The notes under the pieces are model-generated. The model did no database searches and was not told the origin of the DNA. It worked only from the letters and a program-made list of their open reading frames with translations. DNA of 64,000 nt from Sphingobium vermicomposti. Lineage in GTDB: Bacteria > Pseudomonadota > Alphaproteobacteria > Sphingomonadales > Sphingomonadaceae. The position numbers were made by a program, and so were the translations under genes. Numbering within the stretch: position 1 is the first letter of the stretch; each line of letters starts with the position of its first letter. Location of the stretch: NCBI RefSeq assembly GCF_011762025.1, contig NZ_JAASQR010000001.1:434001-498000 (forward strand), written 5' to 3'. This document shows positions 1-7,878 of this stretch, one piece after another.

Positions 1-25
1 CCTGCTTGAGCGCGGCCTTGATCAT
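1..25 (-). CDS. Start of the next flagellar gene, cut by window edge
   Basis: Only eight codons (MIKAALKQ) are visible before the left edge. The ATG lies 13 bases past the fliH stop and has a strong ribosome site (AAGGGGA, 7-base spacing). A competing ATG that overlaps the fliH stop closes after six codons, so this start is preferred. In alphaproteobacterial clusters the gene after fliF-fliG-fliH is usually fliI or fliN; the visible residues do not decide between them. Confidence 0.4.
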
Positions 26-38
26 GCCCAAATCCCCT

Positions 39-677
39 TCATGAACGGCCTTCCATGTCGTCCATCAGCGCGCGCAGGCGCGACAGGCGCACATCGGGGC
101 CGTCCTCTACCCAGCCATCGGCGGTTTCCAGCCGCACGCAGCCGCGATGCATGGCGGGGTCGGCGATCAGCTTCAGGCCGATTGCTTCGCCTTCCAGCAT
201 CGCCACGTCTTCGGGATGCAGATGGAGCGCGCCTTTATCGTCATTATCCTCGATAAAGGCGGCGACCGTGTCGCAGCGCTGGAACAGACGTTCCAGGTCG
301 ATCTCTACCTCACCGACAATCTGTTCGACCAGCCGGACAACGGTTGCGGACAACATGGTGGACAACATGCCGCTGGGCGCGGGGGTGAGCAGTTCCAGCG
401 CGTCGGCCAGGCGTGCGCGGGACTCCGCATCGGCGGCGGCGGCGTCGCCGACCACCCGGCATCCTTCGTCGAAGCCCTGCGCGAAAGCTTCCATCCGCGC
501 CTGTTCGATCAGGTCCTCATCCGTCATTACGGGCTTGCCGTCGTGCATGCCCGTGCCGCGCGAAGCTGGCGCTTGCGAATAAAGGCTGCGGAAACCCCCG
601 CTCCTTACCTGCCCCATGCCGCCCAGCGGAATGCTGGCGGCGTCAAGATTGCTGCTGGCGTCCCAAACCTTAAACAA
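39..677 (-). CDS. fliH: Flagellar assembly protein FliH
   Basis: Peripheral component of the flagellar type III export apparatus that regulates the FliI ATPase and links it to the C-ring. The 212-residue product carries the FliH signature AFAQGFDEG near residue 65 and a C-terminal part with LHLHPEDVAML and a GCVRLE segment typical of the FliH/SctL family. The start is a TTG that overlaps the last codons of fliG; it is supported by AAGGGGA six bases upstream, and no ATG gives as good a site. Third gene of the fliE-F-G-H run. Confidence 0.88.
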   Translation of the reverse strand: MFKVWDASSNLDAASIPLGGMGQVRSGGFRSLYSQAPASRGTGMHDGKPVMTDEDLIEQARMEAFAQGFDEGCRVVGDAAAADAESRARLADALELLTPAPSGMLSTMLSATVVRLVEQIVGEVEIDLERLFQRCDTVAAFIEDNDDKGALHLHPEDVAMLEGEAIGLKLIADPAMHRGCVRLETADGWVEDGPDVRLSRLRALMDDMEGRS

Positions 678-1683
678 AGTCGTTCCCCTTGCCGCCCAGC
701 ATGATGGTGCCAGCGTCGGCCATGCGGCGCGCGGTGGCGATGATCAGCTTTTGCGCCTCGATCACTTCGGCAAGGCGGATCGGCCCGCGTTCCTCGATCT
801 CGTCCGCGATGGACTCTGCCGCGCGAGCGGACATGGAGCCGAAGATCTTGCCCTTGAGCATCTCATTCGCGCCCTTCAGCGCGACGACCAGTATGGAGGC
901 GTCGATGGTGCGCATCAGCGTGCCCATATTCTTGTCGTCCATGTCGATGAGGTTATCGAAGACGAACATCTCCTCCTCGATCGTCTGGGCGACCATCTTG
1001 TCGCGCTTTGCGACGGCCTTCATGATCCGCTGTTCATTGTCCTTGCGGACGTTGTTCATGATCGCAGCCGCTTCAAGCGTGCCGCCACGTTGCGAGGCCG
1101 CGCCCTGCTTCTTGGACGTGGAACCGCGCAGCAGCAGTTGCTCCAGGTCATCAAGCGCTTCGTTCGACACAGGGCCGAGCGTGGCGATGCGATAGACGAT
1201 TTCTTCCTGATATTCAGCGGGAAGCAGTTGCAGGACATCCGCCGCGATCGGCGCTTCCAGATGGGCGAGCACGATGGCCATGATCTGCGGATGTTCCGCC
1301 TCTATCAGGGACGCGACTTCCTTGGCGTCCATCCATTTCAGCATTTCCAGCTGGGTCGAACGGGTCGGCGGCGTAATGCGCGCCAATATGGTTTCGGCGC
1401 GCTCTTCACCCAAAGCCTTGGTCATCGCGCCGCGAATGTGGCGGGTCGCGCCATAGCCGATCGTGGTGCGCTTCTTCGCCTTGGTGACGAAATGGTCGAG
1501 TGCTTCGTTGACTTCCTCGACCGCGACGTCGGCGACGTCGTACATGGCATAGCCAAGCTGGCGGACTTCGTCGGGTTCCAGGCGCGAGAGGATCTGCGCG
1601 GCCTCATCCTCATCGAAGAGCATCAGCAGGACGGCGGCGGCGGCGCTGCCCTTGATGGCGGCGGCTTGGGCGGCTTCAGCCAT
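670..1683 (-). CDS. fliG: Flagellar motor switch protein FliG
   Basis: C-ring protein at the base of the flagellum that contacts MotA and converts ion flow into torque. The 337-residue product is of normal length. The C-terminal domain holds the charged helix (IFGSMSARAAESIADEIEE, roughly residues 281-299) used for MotA contact, and the middle domain carries the EHPQ region. The ATG overlaps the fliF stop by eight bases and follows a purine-rich site (GGAAGGGAAGAAGG), so translation is probably coupled. Confidence 0.97.
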   Translation of the reverse strand: MAEAAQAAAIKGSAAAAVLLMLFDEDEAAQILSRLEPDEVRQLGYAMYDVADVAVEEVNEALDHFVTKAKKRTTIGYGATRHIRGAMTKALGEERAETILARITPPTRSTQLEMLKWMDAKEVASLIEAEHPQIMAIVLAHLEAPIAADVLQLLPAEYQEEIVYRIATLGPVSNEALDDLEQLLLRGSTSKKQGAASQRGGTLEAAAIMNNVRKDNEQRIMKAVAKRDKMVAQTIEEEMFVFDNLIDMDDKNMGTLMRTIDASILVVALKGANEMLKGKIFGSMSARAAESIADEIEERGPIRLAEVIEAQKLIIATARRMADAGTIMLGGKGNDFV

Positions 1684-3409
1684 TGTCCTTCTTCCCTTCC
1701 TTCAGAAGGTCGCGGACGACAAGCGCGGCGCGATCAGGGTCCTGCTTCACGAAGTTGCGAATGAGGTCGGCGCGCTGCGCATAGTCATAGGTGGACGATA
1801 TCATGTCGAGCGTCACCGTCCCGGCGGGATCAGCGACCGTCGGCGACTGACGACCGATTTCCGTCGAGATTTCGCGACCGATCTTCTGCCCATTGGCGGC
1901 CATGTTGCTGGCGGCGGCGTCCTGAGCGGCGGCGCGACGCTTTAGCAGCGGGCGGCCGATGCCGAATACGACCAGCAGCGCGACGGCCAGGGCCGACAGG
2001 TTGCGCACCAGCGGAGAAACCCAGTCGGCTTCGTACCAGGGTGCCTTCACTTCCTCCGCCTTGATGAAGCTGCGCGAGGACAAGGCGACCACGTCGCCGC
2101 GTGCCTGATCGAAGCCGACCGCGCCCTTCACCAGAGCTTCCAGAGCGGCGATTTCCTGTGCGCTGCGCGGCTTGCCATCCGCGCCATTGTCGAGCGCGAC
2201 GGCGACCGACAGGCGCTTCACCGTGCCGACGGCTTCGCGGGTGACCGACACTTCGCGGCCAAGTTCAAAGCTGCGGTTGAAGGTTTCTTCGGTCTTCAGC
2301 GGCGCGCTTTCCGGGGTTGCGGGCTGATTGGTTTCCGTGCCCTGGCTGACGGCCTGACCATTGGGATTGGTCTGGGTCACAGTGGGATTGACCGGGGCCT
2401 GATTTGTGAGCGCGCCGGGGATGCCGCCTGCCTCGCCGCCAGCGCCCTGACCGCGCGGGTCGGACGCCCAGCTGCCGGTTTCAGCACGCAGGCGCGCTTC
2501 GTCCTGCGGATAGGTTTCACGGGTCGCCTGACGTTCGGCGAAGTTCAGTTCGGCGCGGACTTCAGTCGAGAAATTCTCCGCGCCCAGGATCGGGGTCAGG
2601 AGAGCGATCACGGACTGACGGTAACGGTCCTCGATCTTGCCCTGGACAGCGAGCTGGCGGTCATCGGCGGCATTGCCGTCATTATTGCTGAGCAGGCGGC
2701 CATTCTGATCGACCAGCGAAATCTGGTCCGGGCTGAGTTCCGGCACCGACGAAGCGACAAGGTGAACGATCGCGCTGACCTGCGCATCGGTCAGCGTGCG
2801 CCCTGACGCAAGGCGGAGCATGATCGACGCCGACGGCTTTGCCCGTTCCCGCAGAAAAACGCTGCGCGGTTCAACGGCAAGGTGCACCTTGGCGCTTTCG
2901 ACGCTGTCGATCGCCTCAATCGTGCGGGCGAGGTCCATTTCGCGGGCCGAGCGGAGCTTTTCGCCTTCTACGGCACGCGATGCACCCATCGGCATGCTGT
3001 CGATCATGCTGTTGCCGTCGGGCGCGCTCTTGGGCAGGCCCTGCGCGGCGAGCATCATCTTCGCCTTGAAATAATCATCCTCGGCAACGGTCATTGCGCC
3101 GGAGCTGGTGAAGTCATAGGCGAGGCCATTTTGGTCCAGCACCTGCGCGACAGCCGACTTGTCGGCATCGGGCAGGCCGCGGAACAGGTCACGCTGCGGC
3201 GGTTCGCGCAGGGCGAGCCAGGCGGCCCCTGCGATGGCGACGACGCCCAGCAGGCCCAGCAGCGGCAGGCTTTTGGCCACCGCAGGCTGACGCATGAAGC
3301 CGGTGAAGCGCGCTTTCAGCGCATCGGCACCCTTCGCGCCGCCAAAGGCGGGGCTGGGGGCGGGAAGAGCGGCAGCGCCGCTATCGAGGGTGAGTGCGTT
3401 CTGGCTCAT
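1676..3409 (-). CDS. fliF: Flagellar MS-ring protein FliF
   Basis: Forms the MS ring in the cytoplasmic membrane, the platform on which rod, export gate and C-ring assemble. The 577-residue product has two membrane segments (about residues 46-66 and 465-490), the periplasmic YscJ-like domain with the EGEKLRSAREMDLARTIE stretch, a proline/asparagine-rich linker, and a short cytosolic tail that binds FliG. It lies three bases after fliE. The length and layout are those of alphaproteobacterial FliF. Confidence 0.97.
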   Translation of the reverse strand: MSQNALTLDSGAAALPAPSPAFGGAKGADALKARFTGFMRQPAVAKSLPLLGLLGVVAIAGAAWLALREPPQRDLFRGLPDADKSAVAQVLDQNGLAYDFTSSGAMTVAEDDYFKAKMMLAAQGLPKSAPDGNSMIDSMPMGASRAVEGEKLRSAREMDLARTIEAIDSVESAKVHLAVEPRSVFLRERAKPSASIMLRLASGRTLTDAQVSAIVHLVASSVPELSPDQISLVDQNGRLLSNNDGNAADDRQLAVQGKIEDRYRQSVIALLTPILGAENFSTEVRAELNFAERQATRETYPQDEARLRAETGSWASDPRGQGAGGEAGGIPGALTNQAPVNPTVTQTNPNGQAVSQGTETNQPATPESAPLKTEETFNRSFELGREVSVTREAVGTVKRLSVAVALDNGADGKPRSAQEIAALEALVKGAVGFDQARGDVVALSSRSFIKAEEVKAPWYEADWVSPLVRNLSALAVALLVVFGIGRPLLKRRAAAQDAAASNMAANGQKIGREISTEIGRQSPTVADPAGTVTLDMISSTYDYAQRADLIRNFVKQDPDRAALVVRDLLKEGKKDNG

Positions 3410-3412
3410 CGT

Positions 3413-3772
3413 TTATACCGGCATGCTCATAATGTCCTTATAGGCGGACAGGAGTTTGTTGCGGACCTGGAGGGTCGCTTCGAAGCTGACCGATGCCTGC
3501 TGCTTGGCCAGCATGACGGCGGCGATGTCGGTCGTTTCACCGCGTTCGAAGGCGGAGGCCGCTTCGCCAGCCTGGCTTTGCAGGCCGTTGACCTGCTGGA
3601 GCGCGGAGTTGAGCGCTTCGGTAAAGCCGCCGGGCTTGGTGCCTTCGGCTCCGCCGATGCCCGCGCCGCCGCCGACCGTGCCGGTCTGGGCAACGTCGCG
3701 CAGGGCGGCGTTCTTTTGGAGGATGGCGTTGCGGATCGCCATCACGCTGTCAGTCGGGGAAATGCCGGTCAT
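3413..3772 (-). CDS. fliE: Flagellar hook-basal body protein FliE
   Basis: Small exported adaptor between the MS ring and the rod. The 119-residue product ends with the conserved FliE pattern (ASVSFEATLQVRNKLLSAYKDIMSMPV, shown here only by its key residues F, LQVRNK and the terminal IMSMPV). The start follows GGGAGG with good spacing, 12 bases downstream of the regulator gene, so fliE is probably read from the same transcript. Confidence 0.95.
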   Translation of the reverse strand: MTGISPTDSVMAIRNAILQKNAALRDVAQTGTVGGGAGIGGAEGTKPGGFTEALNSALQQVNGLQSQAGEAASAFERGETTDIAAVMLAKQQASVSFEATLQVRNKLLSAYKDIMSMPV

Positions 3773-3784
3773 GCCCTACCTCCC

Positions 3785-5026
3785 TCAAGCCGCTGCAAGT
3801 TCGCGCATTTCGGCGAGCCGGTAGCGAAGAGTGCGTTCTGAAATGCCCAGCTTGCGCGCGGCGGCGGCGCGGTGGCCGTCCGTCTCGCGCAGGGCGGCGC
3901 GAACCGCTTCCAGTTTCGACTGGTGGGCAACATCGCGCAGGCGGACCGGCTCGGTCGGAGCGGGCGCGGCACCAACGACGCGCAGCTGCGGCGCACCGAC
4001 GATATGCAGGTCATCCGCATCGATCCGATCCCCGTCGCGCAGCACGATGGCACGCTGAAGGACGTTGCCCAGTTCACGGGCGTTGCCGGGCCAGACATGG
4101 GCGGCGAGCTTGTCGAGCGCGGCCACGGTCGGCCACACGAAATCCTGATGGCGCAGCAGCATGGCGGCGGCGATCGCGGTCACGTCGCCCGCGCGCTCGA
4201 CCAGCGGGCGCAGTTCCAGCGGCATGACGTTGAGGCGCCAGTAAAGGTCTTCGCGGAAACGCCCGGCGGCGACTTCGGCGGCAAGGTCGCGGTTGCAGGC
4301 GGCGATGATGCGGACGTTGACCGGCACCGGATGGGTCGCGCCGACGGGCAGGACTTCGCCTTCCTGCAACGCGCGGAGCAGCTTGGCCTGAAGCGGCAGC
4401 GGCAGTTCAGCGATTTCGTCGAGGAACAGCGTGCCGCCATCAGCGGCAAGGAACAGGCCGTCCGACGCGTTGGCCGCGCCGGTGAAGCTGCCCTTCTTAT
4501 GACCGAACAGCATCGCTTCCATCATGGTCTCAGGAAGTGCGGCGCAGTTGACGGCGATGAAGTCGTGGGAAATGCGCCCGGACTGGGCGTGGAGGAAGCG
4601 CGCCATGCCTTCCTTGCCGGTGCCGGTGTCGCCCTGGATCAGGACGGTGGCGTCGCTGCGAGCGACCCGGCCCGCCAGCGTCATCAGGCGGGCGCTGGCC
4701 GCGTCCCCAACCGCCGGGACACTTGCCGGACGCGCCAGCTCCGCGATCAGCGCGAAAGCAAAGCCCATATCTTCAAGCCCGAAGGCCACGCGGGCAGGCA
4801 GGCCGTTGGCAGCAGGCACCAGCGAAGGCATGCCGTCGATCAGGTTAATCAATATGTCGCGATGGGTGGCATGGCCGATCTCGGTCGCCAGAAGGACGCG
4901 GCGCTCGTCCCGCTCACGCGGGCTCTGCGCATCGACAATGCGCACCATGTAAAAGGCATTTTCCAGCCAGTGCTGCAAGCCCGGAACGAGCGCGCAGACT
5001 CCTCGGCTGACGTCTAGCGATGCCAT
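3785..5026 (-). CDS. Sigma-54-dependent flagellar activator, FlbD/FleQ-like
   Basis: Enhancer-binding activator of sigma-54 RNA polymerase. The 413-residue product has an AAA+ domain with Walker A (GDTGTGKE, about 132-139), the GSFTGA sigma-54 contact loop (about 179-184), Walker B (LFLDE, about 200-204), and a Fis-type helix-turn-helix at the end (about 365-410). The N-terminal ~110 residues show no clear receiver domain with a phospho-acceptor aspartate. The start chosen is ATG at 5026 with GGGGA upstream; the open frame reaches 5116, so a 443-residue form is possible. It heads fliE-F-G-H and lies opposite the flagellin gene, which fits the master regulator of the sigma-54 promoters in this cluster. 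FlbD is the likely orthologue (inference). Confidence 0.88.
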   Translation of the reverse strand: MASLDVSRGVCALVPGLQHWLENAFYMVRIVDAQSPRERDERRVLLATEIGHATHRDILINLIDGMPSLVPAANGLPARVAFGLEDMGFAFALIAELARPASVPAVGDAASARLMTLAGRVARSDATVLIQGDTGTGKEGMARFLHAQSGRISHDFIAVNCAALPETMMEAMLFGHKKGSFTGAANASDGLFLAADGGTLFLDEIAELPLPLQAKLLRALQEGEVLPVGATHPVPVNVRIIAACNRDLAAEVAAGRFREDLYWRLNVMPLELRPLVERAGDVTAIAAAMLLRHQDFVWPTVAALDKLAAHVWPGNARELGNVLQRAIVLRDGDRIDADDLHIVGAPQLRVVGAAPAPTEPVRLRDVAHQSKLEAVRAALRETDGHRAAAARKLGISERTLRYRLAEMRELAAA

Positions 5027-5126
5027 GAAAGTCCCCAATCCATTTTGGCCGGTTTGTGCCCCCGCACGCTCCAGCCCCCTTCGATGTCCGACAAGTGCCC
5101 TTCGCATGGTTATCATCTGGTTAATG

Positions 5127-5172
5127 CGGCAATAACCTTGCCGCCTGACGGCAATTTTATTCCGCTTTGCCG
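5127..5172. promoter_or_regulatory. Array of CGGCAA/TTGCCG half-sites
   Basis: Half-sites start at 5127 (CGGCAA), 5138 (TTGCCG), 5149 (CGGCAA) and 5167 (TTGCCG); the first three are spaced exactly 11 bases apart. The same half-sites form palindromes upstream of flgB, so they are candidate binding sites of the flagellar activator. The first pair, CGGCAA-N5-TTGCCG, also has the GG-N10-GC layout of a weak sigma-54 promoter on both strands, so a promoter function cannot be excluded. Confidence 0.45.
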
Positions 5173-5266
5173 CGGTCCTAAAGCGGCTTCTGTATGATGC
5201 GCGCGCGTGAAGGCCCCGGATTTACAGGACTTTTCCAACTTTTCTCAAAAAAAACGCGGCGAGCCC

Positions 5267-5293
5267 TAAAAGCTTCTTTCGCCCCGCCGTTAT
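5267..5293 (+). promoter_or_regulatory. Sigma-28 (FliA) promoter of the flagellin gene
   Basis: TAAAAGCT at 5267-5274, an 11-base spacer, then GCCGTTAT at 5286-5293. This matches the known enterobacterial FliA consensus TAAAGTTT-N11-GCCGATAA in spacing and core bases. It lies 64 bases upstream of the flagellin start. Confidence 0.8.
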
Positions 5294-5356
5294 CCCCTTT
5301 CGAGGCCGCAAGCAGCCTGATGGCAGCGACCTGATAGGACACAGAAAGGGAATATC

Positions 5357-6178
5357 ATGACTGTTATTGGAACCAACTCTTCTGCTCTGCGCGCCATGAA
5401 CGCTTCGGCTTCGTCCAGCAAAGCGCTCGGCGTTGCGATGGAACGCCTGTCGACCGGCAAGCGCATCAACAGCGCCAAGGACGACGCCGCCGGCCTCGCC
5501 ATCGCCGCAACCATGACTTCGCAGATCAAGGGCATGACCCAGGGCATCCGCAACGCCAACGACGGCATTTCGATGGCGCAGACGGCGGAAGGCGCGCTGC
5601 AGGAAGTCACCAACATGCTGCAGCGTATGCGTGAACTGACGGTTCAGGCTGTCAACGGCACCAACGACGACGATGCGAAAGCCAACATTAAAACCGAAGT
5701 GGATGCTTTGTCCGCTCAGATCACTAGCACTCTGACCAACACTGAATTCAATGGTCAGAAGCTGTTCGATGGTACGGCTGGCGATGGTGCCGGTACGGTA
5801 ACTATCCAGGCTGGTGCCAACAGCAGCGACACTGTCGACATCCAATTCGACGATCTGGCCACAGACCTTGCTACGGTTTTGGGTCTCGACGTGACGACCG
5901 CGACCTCGACCGACCTCGATGACTTCGGCACCGCGATCCAGGGCATCGCCACGGCCCGCGCCACGCTGGGTTCGGTTCAGAACCAGCTGGAATCAGTGGT
6001 CAACAACCTGACCGCGAACGTCACCAACCTGTCTGACGCCCGCAGCCGCATCGAAGACGCCGATTTCTCGTCGGAAACGACCGCTCTCGCCAAGTCGCAG
6101 ATCCTGAGCCAGGCTTCGACCGCGATGCTCGCCCAGGCGAACCAGAGCCAGCAGAACGTTCTGAAGCTGATCCAGTAA
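5357..6178 (+). CDS. fliC: Flagellin
   Basis: Filament subunit exported through the flagellum. The 273-residue product consists mainly of the conserved D0/D1 ends: N-terminal helix with ALRAMNASASSSKAL and LSTGKRINSAKDDAAGLAIA, and C-terminal helix with SRIEDADFSSET...LAQANQSQQNVLKLIQ. The variable middle is very short (about residues 135-190), giving a compact alphaproteobacterial flagellin. It is a monocistronic gene with its own sigma-28 promoter and a hairpin downstream. It is the only flagellin in the window, although flgL encodes a related junction protein. Confidence 0.96.
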   Translation: MTVIGTNSSALRAMNASASSSKALGVAMERLSTGKRINSAKDDAAGLAIAATMTSQIKGMTQGIRNANDGISMAQTAEGALQEVTNMLQRMRELTVQAVNGTNDDDAKANIKTEVDALSAQITSTLTNTEFNGQKLFDGTAGDGAGTVTIQAGANSSDTVDIQFDDLATDLATVLGLDVTTATSTDLDDFGTAIQGIATARATLGSVQNQLESVVNNLTANVTNLSDARSRIEDADFSSETTALAKSQILSQASTAMLAQANQSQQNVLKLIQ

Positions 6179-6301
6179 TCACCGGATCACGACCTGAATT
6201 GACCGGCTGAGGTATTGGTCACCGCCAGCCAGTCATGCAAACCCGGCGCTTCACAGTCCCCACCGCGCCGGGCAAGCACCTTCGATCGAACGACCAGGCA
6301 A

Positions 6302-6331
6302 GAAGCCTCCGTTCCCCCGGGCGGAGGCTTC
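6302..6331 (+). terminator. Hairpin after the flagellin gene
   Basis: GAAGCCTCCG (6302-6311) and CGGAGGCTTC (6322-6331) form a perfect 10-base-pair stem with a GC-rich 10-base loop. Only a short T run (GTTT) follows. It probably ends the flagellin transcript before opgG. A weaker imperfect stem is at 6200-6235. Confidence 0.6.
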
Positions 6332-6360
6332 ATCGCGTTTCGGGCAGGCCAAGGCTTGCA

Positions 6361-7878
6361 ATGTGGCGACGCGCGCCCATCATGGGCCGCATGACGAAAA
6401 TCAACCGTCGCGCCATGATCGCCGCATCCGGGGCTGCGCTGCTCCTCCCCCGCCCCCTGCTGGCTCAAGCCGGAGCCGAACGCTTTTCCTGGGAAGCGCT
6501 GGTGGCAAGGGCCGGTCGGCTGGCCCGCGCGCCTTATCGGGAAACGCCACATCATCCCGGTGCGCGGCGGGTCGATTATGACGCACTCTATCAGGCGCGC
6601 TTTCGCGAGGACCGCACCATCTGGGGCGATCTGCCCGGCGATACCGGCGTTCAGCTGTTTCCCTTGAGCGCTTCGGCGGAACAGCCGGTGGAAATCGCCC
6701 TGGTGGAAAAGGGCCGCGCTATCCCGCTGCGTTACGACCCCGCCATGTTCGACGCGCCTGCGGACAATGCCGTCCGCCAGCTTGGCCCCGATGCTGGCTA
6801 TGCCGGTTTTCGCGTCATGAACGCCGCCCGCGACGGCGACTGGCTGTCCTTTCTGGGGGCCAGCTATTTCCGGTCGCCCGGCGCGACCAAGCAATTCGGC
6901 CTGTCCGCCCGCGCCATCGCGATCAACACCAGCATAGCGGGCACGGAGGAATTTCCCCGCTTCACCCATTTCTGGCTGGAGCGCACCGGGCGAAGCAGCC
7001 TGGTCATCTACGCGCTGCTCGATGGCGCATCGATCACGGGTGCTTATCGCTTTGCCAGCGAATTGACGCCGCAGGGGGTACGGCAGGATGTCGATACAGC
7101 GCTGTTCCCACGCCGGCCCATCGCCGAACTGGGCCTGATGCCGATGACCAGCATGTTCTGGTATGATCAGGCGAGTCGAGCGGCGCGCACCGACTGGCGA
7201 CCGGAAATTCATGATTCCGACCTGTTTTCGTTCTTGAGCGCGGATGGAACCGCCCATGGCCGCCCGCTCATAAACCCGACCGCCCCGCGCGTCAGCGTCT
7301 TTGCAGAGCGCAATCCGAAGGGATTCGGCCTGATACAGCGCGACCGGAATTTCGATCATTATCAGGATGACGGGGTTTTTTACGAGCGCCGTCCGTCATT
7401 ATGGGCAGCGCCGCGCAAGCCATTCGGAGCCGGGCAAATGCGCCTCTACGAGTTTCCGACGACCAGCGAATATGTGGACAATATCTGCGCTTATTGGACA
7501 CCGTCTGCCCCTGTCCGCGCGGGTCGGCGGATCGATGCCAGCTATCGGCTGGACTGGTCGTCGGCGCGATCACCAGCGACGGGCGGACTTCCCCTGCTGG
7601 AAAATATCTGGTCGGGCCAAGCGGGCGAAGCGGGGGTTGACCGGCTGATCCTGGATTTTTCCGGGGTCCCGCAGGATGTCCGTCCCGATATCTGGGTCGA
7701 TGTCGCCGATGGCACGCTGGTGAAGAAAGGGGTATATCCGGTACTTCACCAACCCGGCTTGTTCCGTGTCGCGCTGGATGCACGGCGCAATAGCGGCAAG
7801 CCGATGGATATTCGGGTGCAACTTCGTAACGGCGGTCGCGCGTTCAGTGAGTATGTGCATTATCCCGTCGGCGCTTGA
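6361..7878 (+). CDS. opgG: Periplasmic glucan biosynthesis protein OpgG/OpgD (MdoG family)
   Basis: Periplasmic protein needed to make branched osmoregulated periplasmic glucans from the linear chain produced by OpgH. The 505-residue product is close to the length of E. coli OpgG (about 511). A twin-arginine-type signal (INRRAMIAASGAALLL) ends in an ALA-like cleavage site before AGAERFSWEALVARA, then the MdoG domain fills the rest (motifs GVQLFPLS, FRVMNAARDGDW, RASYRLDWS-type strands). The start at 6361 has AAGG six bases upstream; ATG at 6391 would give a shorter signal peptide and is also plausible. It is translationally coupled to opgH (TGATG). Whether it is OpgG or the Tat-exported paralogue OpgD is not settled. 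Confidence 0.9.
   Translation: MWRRAPIMGRMTKINRRAMIAASGAALLLPRPLLAQAGAERFSWEALVARAGRLARAPYRETPHHPGARRVDYDALYQARFREDRTIWGDLPGDTGVQLFPLSASAEQPVEIALVEKGRAIPLRYDPAMFDAPADNAVRQLGPDAGYAGFRVMNAARDGDWLSFLGASYFRSPGATKQFGLSARAIAINTSIAGTEEFPRFTHFWLERTGRSSLVIYALLDGASITGAYRFASELTPQGVRQDVDTALFPRRPIAELGLMPMTSMFWYDQASRAARTDWRPEIHDSDLFSFLSADGTAHGRPLINPTAPRVSVFAERNPKGFGLIQRDRNFDHYQDDGVFYERRPSLWAAPRKPFGAGQMRLYEFPTTSEYVDNICAYWTPSAPVRAGRRIDASYRLDWSSARSPATGGLPLLENIWSGQAGEAGVDRLILDFSGVPQDVRPDIWVDVADGTLVKKGVYPVLHQPGLFRVALDARRNSGKPMDIRVQLRNGGRAFSEYVHYPVGA

Larger units (their letters stand above)
5027..5356. other. Divergent control region between activator gene and flagellin gene
   Basis: 330 bases without a gene. 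It holds an array of CGGCAA/TTGCCG half-sites (5127-5172) and a sigma-28 promoter for the flagellin gene (5267-5293). The flagellin leader then runs about 55 bases to a good ribosome site (AGAAAGGG, 5342-5349). Confidence 0.6.
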
